From Myroides odoratimimus (GTDB lineage: Bacteria > Bacteroidota > Bacteroidia > Flavobacteriales > Flavobacteriaceae), in assembly GCF_001485415.1 (NCBI RefSeq), contig NZ_BCMQ01000028.1, positions 1-44,580 of the forward strand: a stretch of DNA of 44,580 bases. The letters are read 5' to 3'. Positions 1 through 8,800 of this stretch are shown here, one piece after another. The position numbers and the translations under genes are program-made. Each line of letters opens with the position of its first letter. Position 1 is the first letter of the stretch. The notes beneath the pieces are model-generated. The model was given only the letters and a program-made list of their open reading frames with translations, was not told the origin of the DNA and made no database searches.

Positions 1-903
1 CAAATAATCCTTTCCTTTATTTCTCTTAAAATCAACTGTTTAATAATTTTGTCGTGTACTAAGGCTTTTGATATGTATTTAAAAGTATTTGAAGACGAGA
101 TATCAGGATATTACTATTATCTAAATAATGGAACTTTTATTGATATTAATGGAACTGTGAGTCATGGAATTTTAGAGTTTAAAGAAGAGTTTGGTAATAC
201 ATTCAGAGGGCACTTTGATTATGATAAAGGAGAGGTAGTAGGTGAATGGACTAATGTGAGCAATGGTGCTGTAATGCCTTTTGTAATGGCTAACCCTAAA
301 GGTAAGGGGTACCCTCAGAAACAGTATAAAGCGTTTTTAAATAAAACTGATTATTCGAACGATACTTATAATGTAACTGAGATAGCTGAAATAAGTGATA
401 AACATGAGGTTAAACGAATAGAAATTGAGTCTGTATTTTGGTATTATAAGGACGAACCTAATTTTAAGATTTATTTACAAGATTATAATTTTGATGGTTA
501 TTTAGATATTTCAGCATTTCATTTTTTACCAGCGTATCCACCAGTCAAATTTCAATTCTTATTGTATAATTCCAATAGTAAAGAGTATGTTTTTGATGAA
601 GTATATAATGATTCTATTTATACCTCTGTACCTGGAACAGATTTTAGAAAGAAGTTATTATACGAATATGGAGAAGGTAGAGGAGGAACTGAAAAAGTTT
701 ATAAGTTACATGAGAATAAGCTCTATGCTGTTTTTGGAACCTATATTGGAACAAGAGAAATAGATGATTCTTTTAATCCGCCAACATGGTATTATAAGAT
801 AAAGAATGGGAAAGAAATAGAAATAACAGAAGAAGAGTTTAATCAAGTTTATGGTAAGAATGTTTTAAAGTTTTTTGAAAGTAAGTATTGTTATGAGTTG
901 TAA
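1..903 (+). CDS. Partial lipoprotein of unknown function, 5' end outside the window
   Basis: The frame is open from base 1 to the TAA at 901-903, about 300 codons, so the true start probably lies upstream of the window. A TTG at 49 is the only start-like codon near the conserved part. The stretch LIILSC (cysteine codon at 55-57) looks like a lipobox, so I infer an outer-membrane or periplasmic lipoprotein. A mid-protein segment rich in D, N and G (NFDGYLDI, near base 490) resembles the calcium-loop motif seen in FG-GAP and XAC2610-type proteins. Many aromatic and acidic residues follow. No enzyme motif is visible and I do not recognise the family with certainty. It is followed on the same strand by a dehydrogenase gene about 90 bases on, which need not be related. 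Confidence 0.6.
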   Translation, partial: QIILSFISLKINCLIILSCTKAFDMYLKVFEDEISGYYYYLNNGTFIDINGTVSHGILEFKEEFGNTFRGHFDYDKGEVVGEWTNVSNGAVMPFVMANPKGKGYPQKQYKAFLNKTDYSNDTYNVTEIAEISDKHEVKRIEIESVFWYYKDEPNFKIYLQDYNFDGYLDISAFHFLPAYPPVKFQFLLYNSNSKEYVFDEVYNDSIYTSVPGTDFRKKLLYEYGEGRGGTEKVYKLHENKLYAVFGTYIGTREIDDSFNPPTWYYKIKNGKEIEITEEEFNQVYGKNVLKFFESKYCYEL

Positions 904-992
904 AAGTGATTATAGAATAATGTAATTACTTGTTTAGAATTAATTTGTTTAGTAGGGGCAAATGCTTATTTTTAGAGTCTATTAAACCAATT

Positions 993-2978
993 ATGAAACA
1001 ATTACATTACGACCGAAAAAACTTAACAGACCAAGAGTTACTTGGACTTTATAAAAAATTACTCAAACCTAGAATGGTAGAGGAAAAGATGCTTATCCTG
1101 ATCAGACAGGGCAAAGTATCTAAATGGTTCTCCGGAATAGGGCAAGAGGCTATCAGTGTAGGAGTGACTGCTAGTTTAGAGCAGGACGAATACATTCTGC
1201 CTATGCACCGAAACTTAGGGGTGTTTACCTCTAGAGATATTCCTTTACACCGCTTGTTCTCTCAATGGCAAGGAAAGGCAAATGGGTTCACTAAGGGACG
1301 TGAGCGCTCTTTTCACTTCGGTACTCAAGAGTATCATATCGTGGGGATGATTTCTCATCTAGGGCCTCAGTTGGGTGTAGCAGATGGTATTGCCCTAGCG
1401 CATACCTTGAGAAATGAGAATAAGATAACAGCAGTATTTACAGGTGAAGGAGCTACTTCTGAAGGAGACTTCCACGAGGCGCTGAATATTGCTTCTGTGT
1501 GGGACTTACCTGTTCTTTTTGTAATCGAGAATAATGGTTATGGACTGTCGACTCCTACGAATGAGCAGTATAGATGTGAGCATCTAGCAGATCGTGCGAT
1601 AGGATATGGGATGGAAAGTCATATTATAGATGGGAATAATATCTTAGAAGTATACCAGCGGATCAGTGCACTGGCACAATCTATGCGTGAGAATCCTCGT
1701 CCTGTATTGATAGAGTTCTTGACCTTTAGAATGCGTGGGCACGAAGAAGCTAGTGGTACAAAGTATGTGCCTCAAGAACTGATGGATATGTGGCAACTAA
1801 AAGACCCTGTGGAGAATTACAGAGCTTATCTAAAAGAAATAGGCGTACTGACAGATGCTTTAGACGAACAGATTAGAGAAGAGTTTAAACAAGAGATAGA
1901 CAAGGACTGGAAGGCAACACAAGAAGAGCCTGCTATAGTAGCGGACTTGGCTACAGAGCTGAATGATATGTATGCTCCTTATCAGTATGAAGATATACAA
2001 CCAACAGCAGAAGTAGCTAATATTCGACTGATAGATGCGATATCAGAAGGGTTAAAACAATCTTTTGAACGCCATGATAACTTAATCATCATGGGGCAAG
2101 ATATTGCAGAATACGGAGGTGCATTTAAAGTAACAGATGGTTTCGTAGAGCAGTTTGGCAAAGGGCGTATTCGCAATACACCTATCTGTGAGAGCGCAGT
2201 AGTCTCTGCCGCGATGGGGTATTCTATCAATGGAGGAAAAGCGATTATGGAGATGCAGTTTGGCGATTTTGTATCTACTGGGTTTAATCCGATTGTAAAC
2301 TATTTGGCAAAGATACATTACAGATGGAATGAGAAGGCAGATGTGGTCGTGCGTATGCCGTGTGGTGGTGGTACACAAGCAGGCCCATTCCACTCACAGA
2401 CCAATGAAGCTTGGTTTACAAAAACACCAGGACTTAAGGTAGTGTACCCTGCTTTTCCGTATGATGCAAAAGGGCTAATGGCTACTGCTATTAATGACCC
2501 TAATCCTGTGATCTTCTTTGAGCACAAACTGTTGTATAGGAGTATTTATCAGGATGTACCTAAGGATTATTATACACTGCCGTTTGGAAAGGCGAGTGTG
2601 TTGAGAGAAGGGGCAGATGTGACCGTAGTGACCTTTGGAGCAGGAGTGCATTGGGCGATGGAAGTGCTAGACAAGCACTCTGATATTAAGGCTGATTTGA
2701 TAGATTTACGAACTTTACAACCTTTAGATGAGGAAACTGTATTTAAATCAGTGAAAAAAACAAATAAAGTTATAATTTTGCAGGAAGATTCCTTATTCGG
2801 AGGAATTGCAAGTGATATGTCGGCGATGATTATGGAGAATTGTTTTGAAGACTTAGATGCACCTGTAAGAAGGGTAGCCAGTTTAGAGACAGCCATACCA
2901 TTTGTGAAAGCTTTAGAAGATCAATATCTGCCTAAGGACAGATTTGAAACAGCGCTATTAGATTTGATAGCCTACTAG
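993..2978 (+). CDS. Fused alpha/beta E1 subunit of a 2-oxoacid (branched-chain type) dehydrogenase
   Basis: This 661-aa protein joins both E1 halves in one chain. Residues 1-320 are the E1-alpha thiamine-diphosphate domain, with GEGATSEGDFHEALN at 151-165 and the closing IENN at 178-181. Residues 343-661 are the E1-beta transketolase-like part (GQDIAEYGG near 368). E1 decarboxylates a 2-oxoacid and passes the acyl group to the lipoyl domain of E2. Substrate is not visible; similarity to the branched-chain group is family knowledge. The frame stays open upstream to a TTG at 930, but ATG 993 starts directly before the conserved alpha domain. No E2 or E3 gene lies nearby. purC follows after 33 bases. 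A second fused E1 lies 1.9 kb downstream. Confidence 0.88.
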   Translation: MKQLHYDRKNLTDQELLGLYKKLLKPRMVEEKMLILIRQGKVSKWFSGIGQEAISVGVTASLEQDEYILPMHRNLGVFTSRDIPLHRLFSQWQGKANGFTKGRERSFHFGTQEYHIVGMISHLGPQLGVADGIALAHTLRNENKITAVFTGEGATSEGDFHEALNIASVWDLPVLFVIENNGYGLSTPTNEQYRCEHLADRAIGYGMESHIIDGNNILEVYQRISALAQSMRENPRPVLIEFLTFRMRGHEEASGTKYVPQELMDMWQLKDPVENYRAYLKEIGVLTDALDEQIREEFKQEIDKDWKATQEEPAIVADLATELNDMYAPYQYEDIQPTAEVANIRLIDAISEGLKQSFERHDNLIIMGQDIAEYGGAFKVTDGFVEQFGKGRIRNTPICESAVVSAAMGYSINGGKAIMEMQFGDFVSTGFNPIVNYLAKIHYRWNEKADVVVRMPCGGGTQAGPFHSQTNEAWFTKTPGLKVVYPAFPYDAKGLMATAINDPNPVIFFEHKLLYRSIYQDVPKDYYTLPFGKASVLREGADVTVVTFGAGVHWAMEVLDKHSDIKADLIDLRTLQPLDEETVFKSVKKTNKVIILQEDSLFGGIASDMSAMIMENCFEDLDAPVRRVASLETAIPFVKALEDQYLPKDRFETALLDLIAY

Positions 2979-3011
2979 AATAGAAAAGAACTACACAACT
3001 ATAACAAGAAT

Positions 3012-3965
3012 ATGAATAACACAATCACAAAAACGGGTTTTGAGTTTCCAAATCAAAAGTCAGTTTACCGCGGAAAAGTAAGAGAAGTTTATAATATAGC
3101 AGACGACTTATTAGTTATGGTTGCTACAGATAGATTATCGGCTTTTGACGTTATTATGCCTAAGGGAATTCCCTTTAAAGGACAAATCCTAAATCAGATA
3201 GCAACCAAGTTTATGGAGATGACAAGTGACATCGTTCCTAACTGGTTAGTAGCTACACCTGATCCTAATGTAGCGGTGGGGCATGTATGTGAGCCGTTTA
3301 AGGTGGAGATGGTGATCAGAGGTTATCTAGCTGGGCATGCTGCTCGTGAGTATGCAGAAGGAAAGAGAGTGTTATGCGGAGTGACCTTGCCTGAAGGGGT
3401 AAAAGAGAATGATCAATTGCCATCACCTATTATCACTCCATCTACTAAAGAAGATTTAGGAGCTCATGATGTAGATATCTCGAGAGAAGATATCTTGGCA
3501 AGAGGGATTGTCTCTGAAGAAGATTATTTGGTATTAGAGCAATACACACACGCACTGTATCAGAGAGGAAGTGAGATAGCAGCAGAGCGCGGTTTGATCT
3601 TAGTGGATACTAAATATGAATTTGGGAAGACTAAAGACGGAAAGATTGTGTTAATCGATGAGATACATACGCCAGATTCTTCTAGATACTTCTATGCAGA
3701 GGGCTATGAAGAAAGACAAGCAAAAGGGGAGGCTCAAAAGCAATTGTCTAAAGAGTTCGTCAGACAATGGTTAATCAGCAATGGCTTTCAAGGAAAAGAA
3801 GGACAGGCAATACCAGAGATGACGGATGAGTATATCAATAGTGTATCAGATAGATATATAGAGCTATATGAGAAGATTATAGGAGAACCATTTGTGAAGG
3901 CTGATATCTCTAATATTAATGAACGTATAGAGAATAATGTTTTAGCTTTTTTGGCTAAGAGATAA
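3012..3965 (+). CDS. purC: Phosphoribosylaminoimidazole-succinocarboxamide (SAICAR) synthase
   Basis: This cytoplasmic enzyme of purine biosynthesis condenses CAIR with aspartate using ATP to give SAICAR. The 317-aa product shows the family hallmarks: the N-terminal YRGKVREVY nucleotide-binding loop (residues 19-27), DRLSAFDV, the EMVIRGYLAGHAAREY segment, and DEIHTPDSSRY in the C-terminal half. It is the longer SAICAR synthase form, intact at both ends. The nitroreductase gene starts 10 bases after its stop, so the two may share a transcript that ends at the terminator at 4615. No PurR-type site or riboswitch was seen upstream. Confidence 0.95.
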   Translation: MNNTITKTGFEFPNQKSVYRGKVREVYNIADDLLVMVATDRLSAFDVIMPKGIPFKGQILNQIATKFMEMTSDIVPNWLVATPDPNVAVGHVCEPFKVEMVIRGYLAGHAAREYAEGKRVLCGVTLPEGVKENDQLPSPIITPSTKEDLGAHDVDISREDILARGIVSEEDYLVLEQYTHALYQRGSEIAAERGLILVDTKYEFGKTKDGKIVLIDEIHTPDSSRYFYAEGYEERQAKGEAQKQLSKEFVRQWLISNGFQGKEGQAIPEMTDEYINSVSDRYIELYEKIIGEPFVKADISNINERIENNVLAFLAKR

Positions 3966-3975
3966 TTAATAAATT

Positions 3976-4611
3976 ATGGAGTTACTAAAGAGTTTACAGT
4001 GGCGTTATGCTACTAAGAAATATAATAGTTCAGTTAAGATAGCAGACGAAAAAGTAATGCAGATCATCGAGGCAGCTCGTATGGCACCTACTTCTTCTGG
4101 GTTACAACCTTTCGAGATGATCTTAATCAAGAATCAAGAGTTAAAAGAGAAGCTATTACCTGTGATTATGAATCAAAGTCAGGTGGTGGATAGTTCACAT
4201 GTTTTGGTTTTTGCTGCTTGGGATGCTTATACAGAAGAGCGCATTGATGCTGTATTCGATAATGTAGAGAAGACGAGAGAGTTAGCTCCTGGTGCTATGA
4301 ATGATTATAAAGGATTTATCAAAGGTAACTTTGCAGCAATGTCACAAGAGAAGCAAGCAGAGCATGCAGCTCGTCAGGCTTATATTGCTTTTGGTATGGC
4401 TATTGCAGCTGCGGCTGAGTTAAGAGTAGATGCTTCACCTATGGAGGGCTTCTATAATGATCAGTTAGATGAGGCATTAGGTTTAGATAAGAAAGGACTG
4501 AGAAGTGTAACTATTTTAGCGATAGGAGAAAGAGATCATGAAAATGATTGGTTATTACCTATGAAGAAAGTACGTTTTGCACTAGAAGATATTTTAACAA
4601 TTATCGAATAA
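3976..4611 (+). CDS. Nitroreductase-family NAD(P)H-dependent flavin oxidoreductase
   Basis: The 211-aa product has the NfsB-like nitroreductase fold. The N-terminal RYATKKYN (residues 10-17) supplies FMN-phosphate contacts, MAPTSSGLQPFE (36-47) is the conserved flavin loop, and the C-terminal KKGLRSVTILAIGERD carries the usual glycine turn. Members reduce quinones, nitroaromatics or flavins; the substrate cannot be read from the sequence. It sits 10 bases after purC and is followed by a strong hairpin terminator, so it is the last gene of this unit. An alternative reading as a dihydropteridine or enone reductase of the same superfamily cannot be excluded. Confidence 0.88.
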   Translation: MELLKSLQWRYATKKYNSSVKIADEKVMQIIEAARMAPTSSGLQPFEMILIKNQELKEKLLPVIMNQSQVVDSSHVLVFAAWDAYTEERIDAVFDNVEKTRELAPGAMNDYKGFIKGNFAAMSQEKQAEHAARQAYIAFGMAIAAAAELRVDASPMEGFYNDQLDEALGLDKKGLRSVTILAIGERDHENDWLLPMKKVRFALEDILTIIE

Positions 4612-4614
4612 TAG

Positions 4615-4646
4615 ATATCCCCTCTTTGTAGGGGATATTTTTTTAT
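4615..4646 (+). terminator. Intrinsic terminator after the nitroreductase gene
   Basis: A 9-bp stem ATATCCCCT (4615-4623) pairs with AGGGGATAT (4630-4638) around a 6-base loop and runs into a T tract. It ends the purC-nitroreductase unit. Confidence 0.85.
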
Positions 4647-4764
4647 ATGTGATTACGAAATTCATAATATCGTTTTGTTAAAAATACTTTAATTTTTACT
4701 TAGTGTAATTTTTTTACTGTTTTTTTGATTGATTATCAAAAGATGTATGTATTAATTCAATATA

Positions 4765-4821
4765 ATGAAGAAGTATGTACTAGCTTTTTTAGTGATATTA
4801 TTTTATATTCGTAACAAGTAA
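4765..4821 (+). other. Tiny hydrophobic open frame ahead of the second E1 gene (possible leader peptide)
   Basis: ATG 4765 opens an 18-codon frame, MKKYVLAFLVILFYIRNK, that stops 16 bases before the E1 start at 4838. It has a basic N-terminus and a hydrophobic core, like a truncated signal peptide or a membrane micropeptide. Seven of 18 residues are Leu, Val or Ile. A leader-peptide role for a possible branched-chain dehydrogenase is an inference only; no attenuator hairpin was found between the two frames. It may equally be a chance frame or a decayed lipoprotein. Confidence 0.25.
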
Positions 4822-4837
4822 ATTAGTGTATTTTACA

Positions 4838-7234
4838 ATGAGTCAAAAAGAAACAAAAACGGCTCTTTCTTACGATGATTTTAAGAAAGAAGTAATTCAA
4901 GATTATAAGATTGCGAAACTAAGTAGAGAATGTAGTTTACTTGGTAGACGTGAAGTGCTTACTGGAAAAGCGAAGTTTGGAATTTTTGGAGATGGAAAAG
5001 AGGTGCCACAGCTTGCTATGGCGAAGGCTTTTCAGAATGGAGACTTTAGATCTGGATATTACCGCGATCAGACTTTTATGATGGCGATAGGACAATTGAC
5101 AGTAGAACAATTTTTTGCAGGACTTTTTGGACATGCTGATTTAGAGAATGATCCGATGTCTGGAGGTCGTCAGATGGGAGGGCACTTCGCTACTCACAGC
5201 TTAGACGAGAACGGAAATTGGAAAAAATTAGTTGACCAAAAAAACTCAAGTGCAGATATATCACCTACAGCTGGGCAAATGCCTAGATTATTAGGATTAG
5301 CTCAAGCTTCTAAATTTTATAGAGAGTTTGCAGATGCTGATAAGGAAGGAAACTTTTCTGTAAATGGTAATGAGGTAGCATGGGGTACGATAGGTAATGC
5401 TTCTACTTCAGAAGGATTATTCTTCGAGACTATCAATGCTGCTGGGGTATTACAAGTACCTATGGTAATGAATGTGTGGGATGACCAATACGGTATCTCT
5501 GTACACGCAAAATACCAAACTACAAAAGAGAATATCTCTGAGATATTAAAAGGATTCCAAAGAGATGAGCATGGTAATGGATATGAAATCTTACGTGTGA
5601 AAGGATGGGATTATGTAGCTTTAGTAGATACTTATAACCAAGCTTCTAAAATAGCTAGAGAAGAGCACGTACCTGTATTAGTACACGTACAAGAGTTAAC
5701 TCAACCTCAAGGACACTCTACATCGGGTTCTCATGAGAGATATAAGAGTCCAGAGCGTTTAGCTTGGGAAGTAGAGCACGATTGTATCGTTCAGATGAGA
5801 AACTGGATGATTACTTCTGATATTGCTACTGCGGAAGAGTTAGATGAGCTAGATAAACAACTTAAAAAAGAAGTACTAGAAGGCAAAAAAGCTGCTTGGA
5901 AAGCTTATGTAGATCCAATCATCGCTGAGCGTAATGAATTAGTAGCTTTATTAGGTACTGTAGCTGCATCTAGTGCAAATAGAGTATTTATAGAGAAGAT
6001 GGCTAATGATTTAGCTGGTATTAAAGAGCCAATCAGAAGAGATGTAATCACTACAGCTCGTAAGGTACTGAGAATGGTGATTAAAGAATCAGGTAAAGGT
6101 GCATTAGTGCAGTATATCGATGATTTCTTCGCTAAGAACCAACCTAGATATAGCTCTCACCTAATGACGGGTACAGCTACAGCTATTGAAGAGGTACTGC
6201 CTACTTATGATGCAGATGCTACAGAAGTAGATGCTCGTGTAGTACTAAGAGATAACTTCGATACTATCTTAGAAAATCATAAAAATGTGATGATCTTCGG
6301 AGAGGATTCTGGTAATATCGGTGACGTAAACCAAGGATTAGAAGGACTTCAAGAGAAACATGGATTAAATAGAGTAACAGATACTGGTATTAGAGAGGCT
6401 ACTATCTTAGGTCAAGGTATCGGTATGGCAATGCGTGGGCTAAGACCTATCGCTGAGATTCAGTACTTAGATTACTTATTATATGCTATCCAAATCATGA
6501 GTGATGATTTAGCTACTCTTCAATATAGAACAGTAGGTCGCCAAAAAGCTCCATTGATTGTTAGAACACGTGGTCATAGATTAGAAGGTATCTGGCATTC
6601 AGGATCTCCTATGGGGATGATTATAAATGCAATCAGAGGAATGCATGTATTAGTTCCAAGAGATATGACAAAAGCAGCAGGATTCTACAATACTTTATTA
6701 GAGAGTGATGAGCCTGCTTTATTAATCGAGTGTCTTAATGGATACCGCTTAAAAGAGAAAATGCCTAATAACTTAGGGCAGTTTAAAACTCCTATCGGTG
6801 TAGTAGAGACAATCAAAGAAGGAAAAGATATGACAATCGTATCTTATGGTTCTACCTTAAGAATTATAGAGCAAGCTGCAAAAGAGTTGTTAGAAGTAGG
6901 AATAGATGTTGAGATTATAGATGCTCAGTCTTTATTGCCATTTGACTTGAACCACGATATCGTGAAGAGTCTTGCTAAAACAAATCGCCTGTTAGTTATC
7001 GATGAAGATGTGCCAGGTGGTGCTTCTGCTTATATCCTTCAAAAAGTGTTAGAAGAACAAAAAGGATACCGTCACTTAGATAGCGATCCTCAAACATTGA
7101 CTTCTAAAGCACACAGACCTGCTTATGGTACAGACGGAGATTACTTCTCTAAGCCATCATCAGAAGATGTTTTTGAAAAAGTTTATGCAATGATGAATGA
7201 GGTAAATCCTAATTTATACCCTGCATTATATTAA
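4838..7234 (+). CDS. Second fused alpha/beta E1, thiamine-dependent 2-oxoacid dehydrogenase-like protein
   Basis: The 798-aa product again carries an E1-alpha-like half (about residues 15-400) and an E1-beta half (about 450-790; IFGEDSGNIGD, then PIAEIQYLDYLLYA and TRGHRLEGIWHSGSP). The start is ATG 4838; an in-frame GTG at 4826 is less likely. The thiamine-diphosphate motif is unusual: where most E1 proteins have GDG...NN, this has GNASTSEG (186-193) and VWDDQYGIS (213-221). The protein is longer than the other fused E1 (661 aa) through inserts in the alpha half. It is probably a Bacteroidota-specific subfamily annotated as 2-oxoisovalerate or pyruvate dehydrogenase E1; the substrate is unknown. 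A terminator follows at 7246, so it appears to be monocistronic. Confidence 0.85.
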   Translation: MSQKETKTALSYDDFKKEVIQDYKIAKLSRECSLLGRREVLTGKAKFGIFGDGKEVPQLAMAKAFQNGDFRSGYYRDQTFMMAIGQLTVEQFFAGLFGHADLENDPMSGGRQMGGHFATHSLDENGNWKKLVDQKNSSADISPTAGQMPRLLGLAQASKFYREFADADKEGNFSVNGNEVAWGTIGNASTSEGLFFETINAAGVLQVPMVMNVWDDQYGISVHAKYQTTKENISEILKGFQRDEHGNGYEILRVKGWDYVALVDTYNQASKIAREEHVPVLVHVQELTQPQGHSTSGSHERYKSPERLAWEVEHDCIVQMRNWMITSDIATAEELDELDKQLKKEVLEGKKAAWKAYVDPIIAERNELVALLGTVAASSANRVFIEKMANDLAGIKEPIRRDVITTARKVLRMVIKESGKGALVQYIDDFFAKNQPRYSSHLMTGTATAIEEVLPTYDADATEVDARVVLRDNFDTILENHKNVMIFGEDSGNIGDVNQGLEGLQEKHGLNRVTDTGIREATILGQGIGMAMRGLRPIAEIQYLDYLLYAIQIMSDDLATLQYRTVGRQKAPLIVRTRGHRLEGIWHSGSPMGMIINAIRGMHVLVPRDMTKAAGFYNTLLESDEPALLIECLNGYRLKEKMPNNLGQFKTPIGVVETIKEGKDMTIVSYGSTLRIIEQAAKELLEVGIDVEIIDAQSLLPFDLNHDIVKSLAKTNRLLVIDEDVPGGASAYILQKVLEEQKGYRHLDSDPQTLTSKAHRPAYGTDGDYFSKPSSEDVFEKVYAMMNEVNPNLYPALY

Positions 7235-7245
7235 AAATATGAAGT

Positions 7246-7276
7246 AAAAACCTCCCATATTGGGAGGTTTTTATTT
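7246..7276 (+). terminator. Intrinsic terminator after the second E1 gene
   Basis: AAAAACCTCCCA (7246-7257) pairs with TGGGAGGTTTTT (7261-7272) over a 3-base loop. The flanking A and T tracts allow use from either side, but only the plus-strand gene needs it. Confidence 0.85.
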
Positions 7277-7436
7277 TAAAAACACTTTTCATTAGATGTT
7301 TTGTGAAAAAAATGGTCATTTTGTTCGCGTTTTTATATTGAGATATTATATGTAAAATGCATTTAATACTATCACAGTTAGAGGGGTTTCGGTTCAAATA
7401 GTTCCCTATTTATTATGAAAGCATACAAAATATCAT

Positions 7437-7444
7437 TATTTTTG
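7437..7444 (+). promoter_or_regulatory. Candidate -7 promoter box for the alpha-oxoamine synthase gene
   Basis: TATTTTTG matches the Bacteroidota -7 consensus TAnnTTTG, 28 bases before ATG 7473. No clear TTG is seen at the -33 position, so support is moderate. Confidence 0.4.
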
Positions 7445-7472
7445 CAATTGTTTTTTTAAACATAGTTATATT

Positions 7473-8738
7473 ATGGTAAACGATTTATTTGACAGAATAC
7501 AGAAAAATAAAGGGCCTTTAGGAAAATGGGCATCTCAAGCGGAAGGATATTATGTGTTTCCTAAGCTAGAGGGACCTTTGTCAAATCGTATGATGTTTCA
7601 TGGAAAAGAAGTTATTAACTGGAGTATCAATGATTATTTAGGTTTATCTAATCACCCAGAAGTTAGAAAAGTAGATGCTGAAGCAGCTGCTGAATATGGA
7701 GCAGCTTATCCAATGGGTGCTCGTATGATGTCTGGACATACTACAATGCACGAGCAATTACAAAATGAATTAGCAGCATTCGTACAAAAAGAAGCAGCTT
7801 ATTTATTAAACTTTGGTTACCAAGGGATGGTTTCTATCATCGACGCTTTAGTAACGAAGAATGATGTAATCGTATACGATGTAGATTCTCACGCTTGTAT
7901 TATTGATGGTGTTCGTTTACATATGGGTAAACGTTTTACTTATAAACACAATGATATCGAAAGTATCGAAAAGAACTTAGAGAGAGCAACTAAAATGGCT
8001 GAAACTACAGGTGGAGGTATCTTAGTGATCACTGAGGGGGTATTCGGTATGAGAGGTCAACAAGGTAAATTAAAAGAAATAGTAGCTCTTAAAGAGAAAT
8101 ACAACTTCCGTTTATTAGTTGATGATGCTCATGGATTCGGTACTCTAGGTGCTACAGGAGCAGGAGCAGGTGAGGAGCAAGGATGTCAAGATGGTATCGA
8201 TGTGTACTTCTCTACTTTTGCTAAGTCTATGGCTTCTATCGGAGCTTTCGTAGCAGCAGATAAAGATATTATTGATTATTTAAAATATAATTTACGTTCT
8301 CAAATGTTCGCAAAATCATTACCAATGATTTTCACTAAAGGAGCATTAAAACGTTTAGAGCTTTTAAGAACTAATCCTGAGTTAAAAGCGAAGTTATGGG
8401 AGAATGTAAACTTACTTCAGAATGGATTAAAAGACAGAGGATTCAACATCGGTGATACAAATACTTGTGTTACTCCTGTGTACTTAGAAGGAAGTATTCC
8501 TGAGGCAATGGTTATGGTAAATGACTTGAGAGAGAACTATAATATTTTCTTATCAATCGTTGTTTATCCAGTTATTCCTAAAGGAATTATCTTATTGAGA
8601 ATGATTCCTACAGCAACTCATACTAAAGAGGATATCGATGAGACATTAAAAGCTTATGAAGCTATCCGCGAGAAGTTAGAGAATGGTACTTACAAACAAA
8701 TTGCAGAAGCAACTACTGTAGATGTATCTAACGCATAA
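7473..8738 (+). CDS. Alpha-oxoamine synthase family PLP enzyme, probable cysteate fatty-acyltransferase (capnine synthesis)
   Basis: The 421-aa product is a fold-type I PLP enzyme of the group that joins an amino acid to an acyl thioester with loss of CO2 (8-amino-7-oxononanoate synthase, 2-amino-3-ketobutyrate ligase, serine palmitoyltransferase). Seen: SINDYLGLSNHP, the DDAHGFG motif (217-223) whose Asp and His bind PLP, and the Schiff-base lysine K251 in TFAKSMASIGA. In Flavobacterium a member of this group makes the sulfonolipid capnine from cysteate and a fatty acyl donor; this single-gene context, without bioF or ketobutyrate pathway partners, fits that role. Serine palmitoyltransferase activity is the main alternative. 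The substrate assignment is inference from family and lineage; the fold and chemistry are clear. Confidence 0.75.
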   Translation: MVNDLFDRIQKNKGPLGKWASQAEGYYVFPKLEGPLSNRMMFHGKEVINWSINDYLGLSNHPEVRKVDAEAAAEYGAAYPMGARMMSGHTTMHEQLQNELAAFVQKEAAYLLNFGYQGMVSIIDALVTKNDVIVYDVDSHACIIDGVRLHMGKRFTYKHNDIESIEKNLERATKMAETTGGGILVITEGVFGMRGQQGKLKEIVALKEKYNFRLLVDDAHGFGTLGATGAGAGEEQGCQDGIDVYFSTFAKSMASIGAFVAADKDIIDYLKYNLRSQMFAKSLPMIFTKGALKRLELLRTNPELKAKLWENVNLLQNGLKDRGFNIGDTNTCVTPVYLEGSIPEAMVMVNDLRENYNIFLSIVVYPVIPKGIILLRMIPTATHTKEDIDETLKAYEAIREKLENGTYKQIAEATTVDVSNA

Positions 8739-8756
8739 TATGTAGATAGAATATAT

Positions 8757-8797
8757 AAAAAAAAGGAACCTAAATATTTAGGTTCCTTTTTTTGTGT
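8757..8797. terminator. Bidirectional terminator between converging genes
   Basis: A perfect 14-bp palindrome arm AAAAGGAACCTAAA (8761-8774) pairs with 8777-8790, with A and T tracts on both sides. It serves the plus-strand PLP enzyme and the minus-strand exporter, whose stop is at 8801. Confidence 0.88.
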
Positions 8798-8800
8798 CTA

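Noticed and set aside
904..992. Riboswitch or thiamine-type leader before the first E1 gene
   Set aside because: The gap is short and shows no conserved THI-box sequence or stable multi-stem fold.
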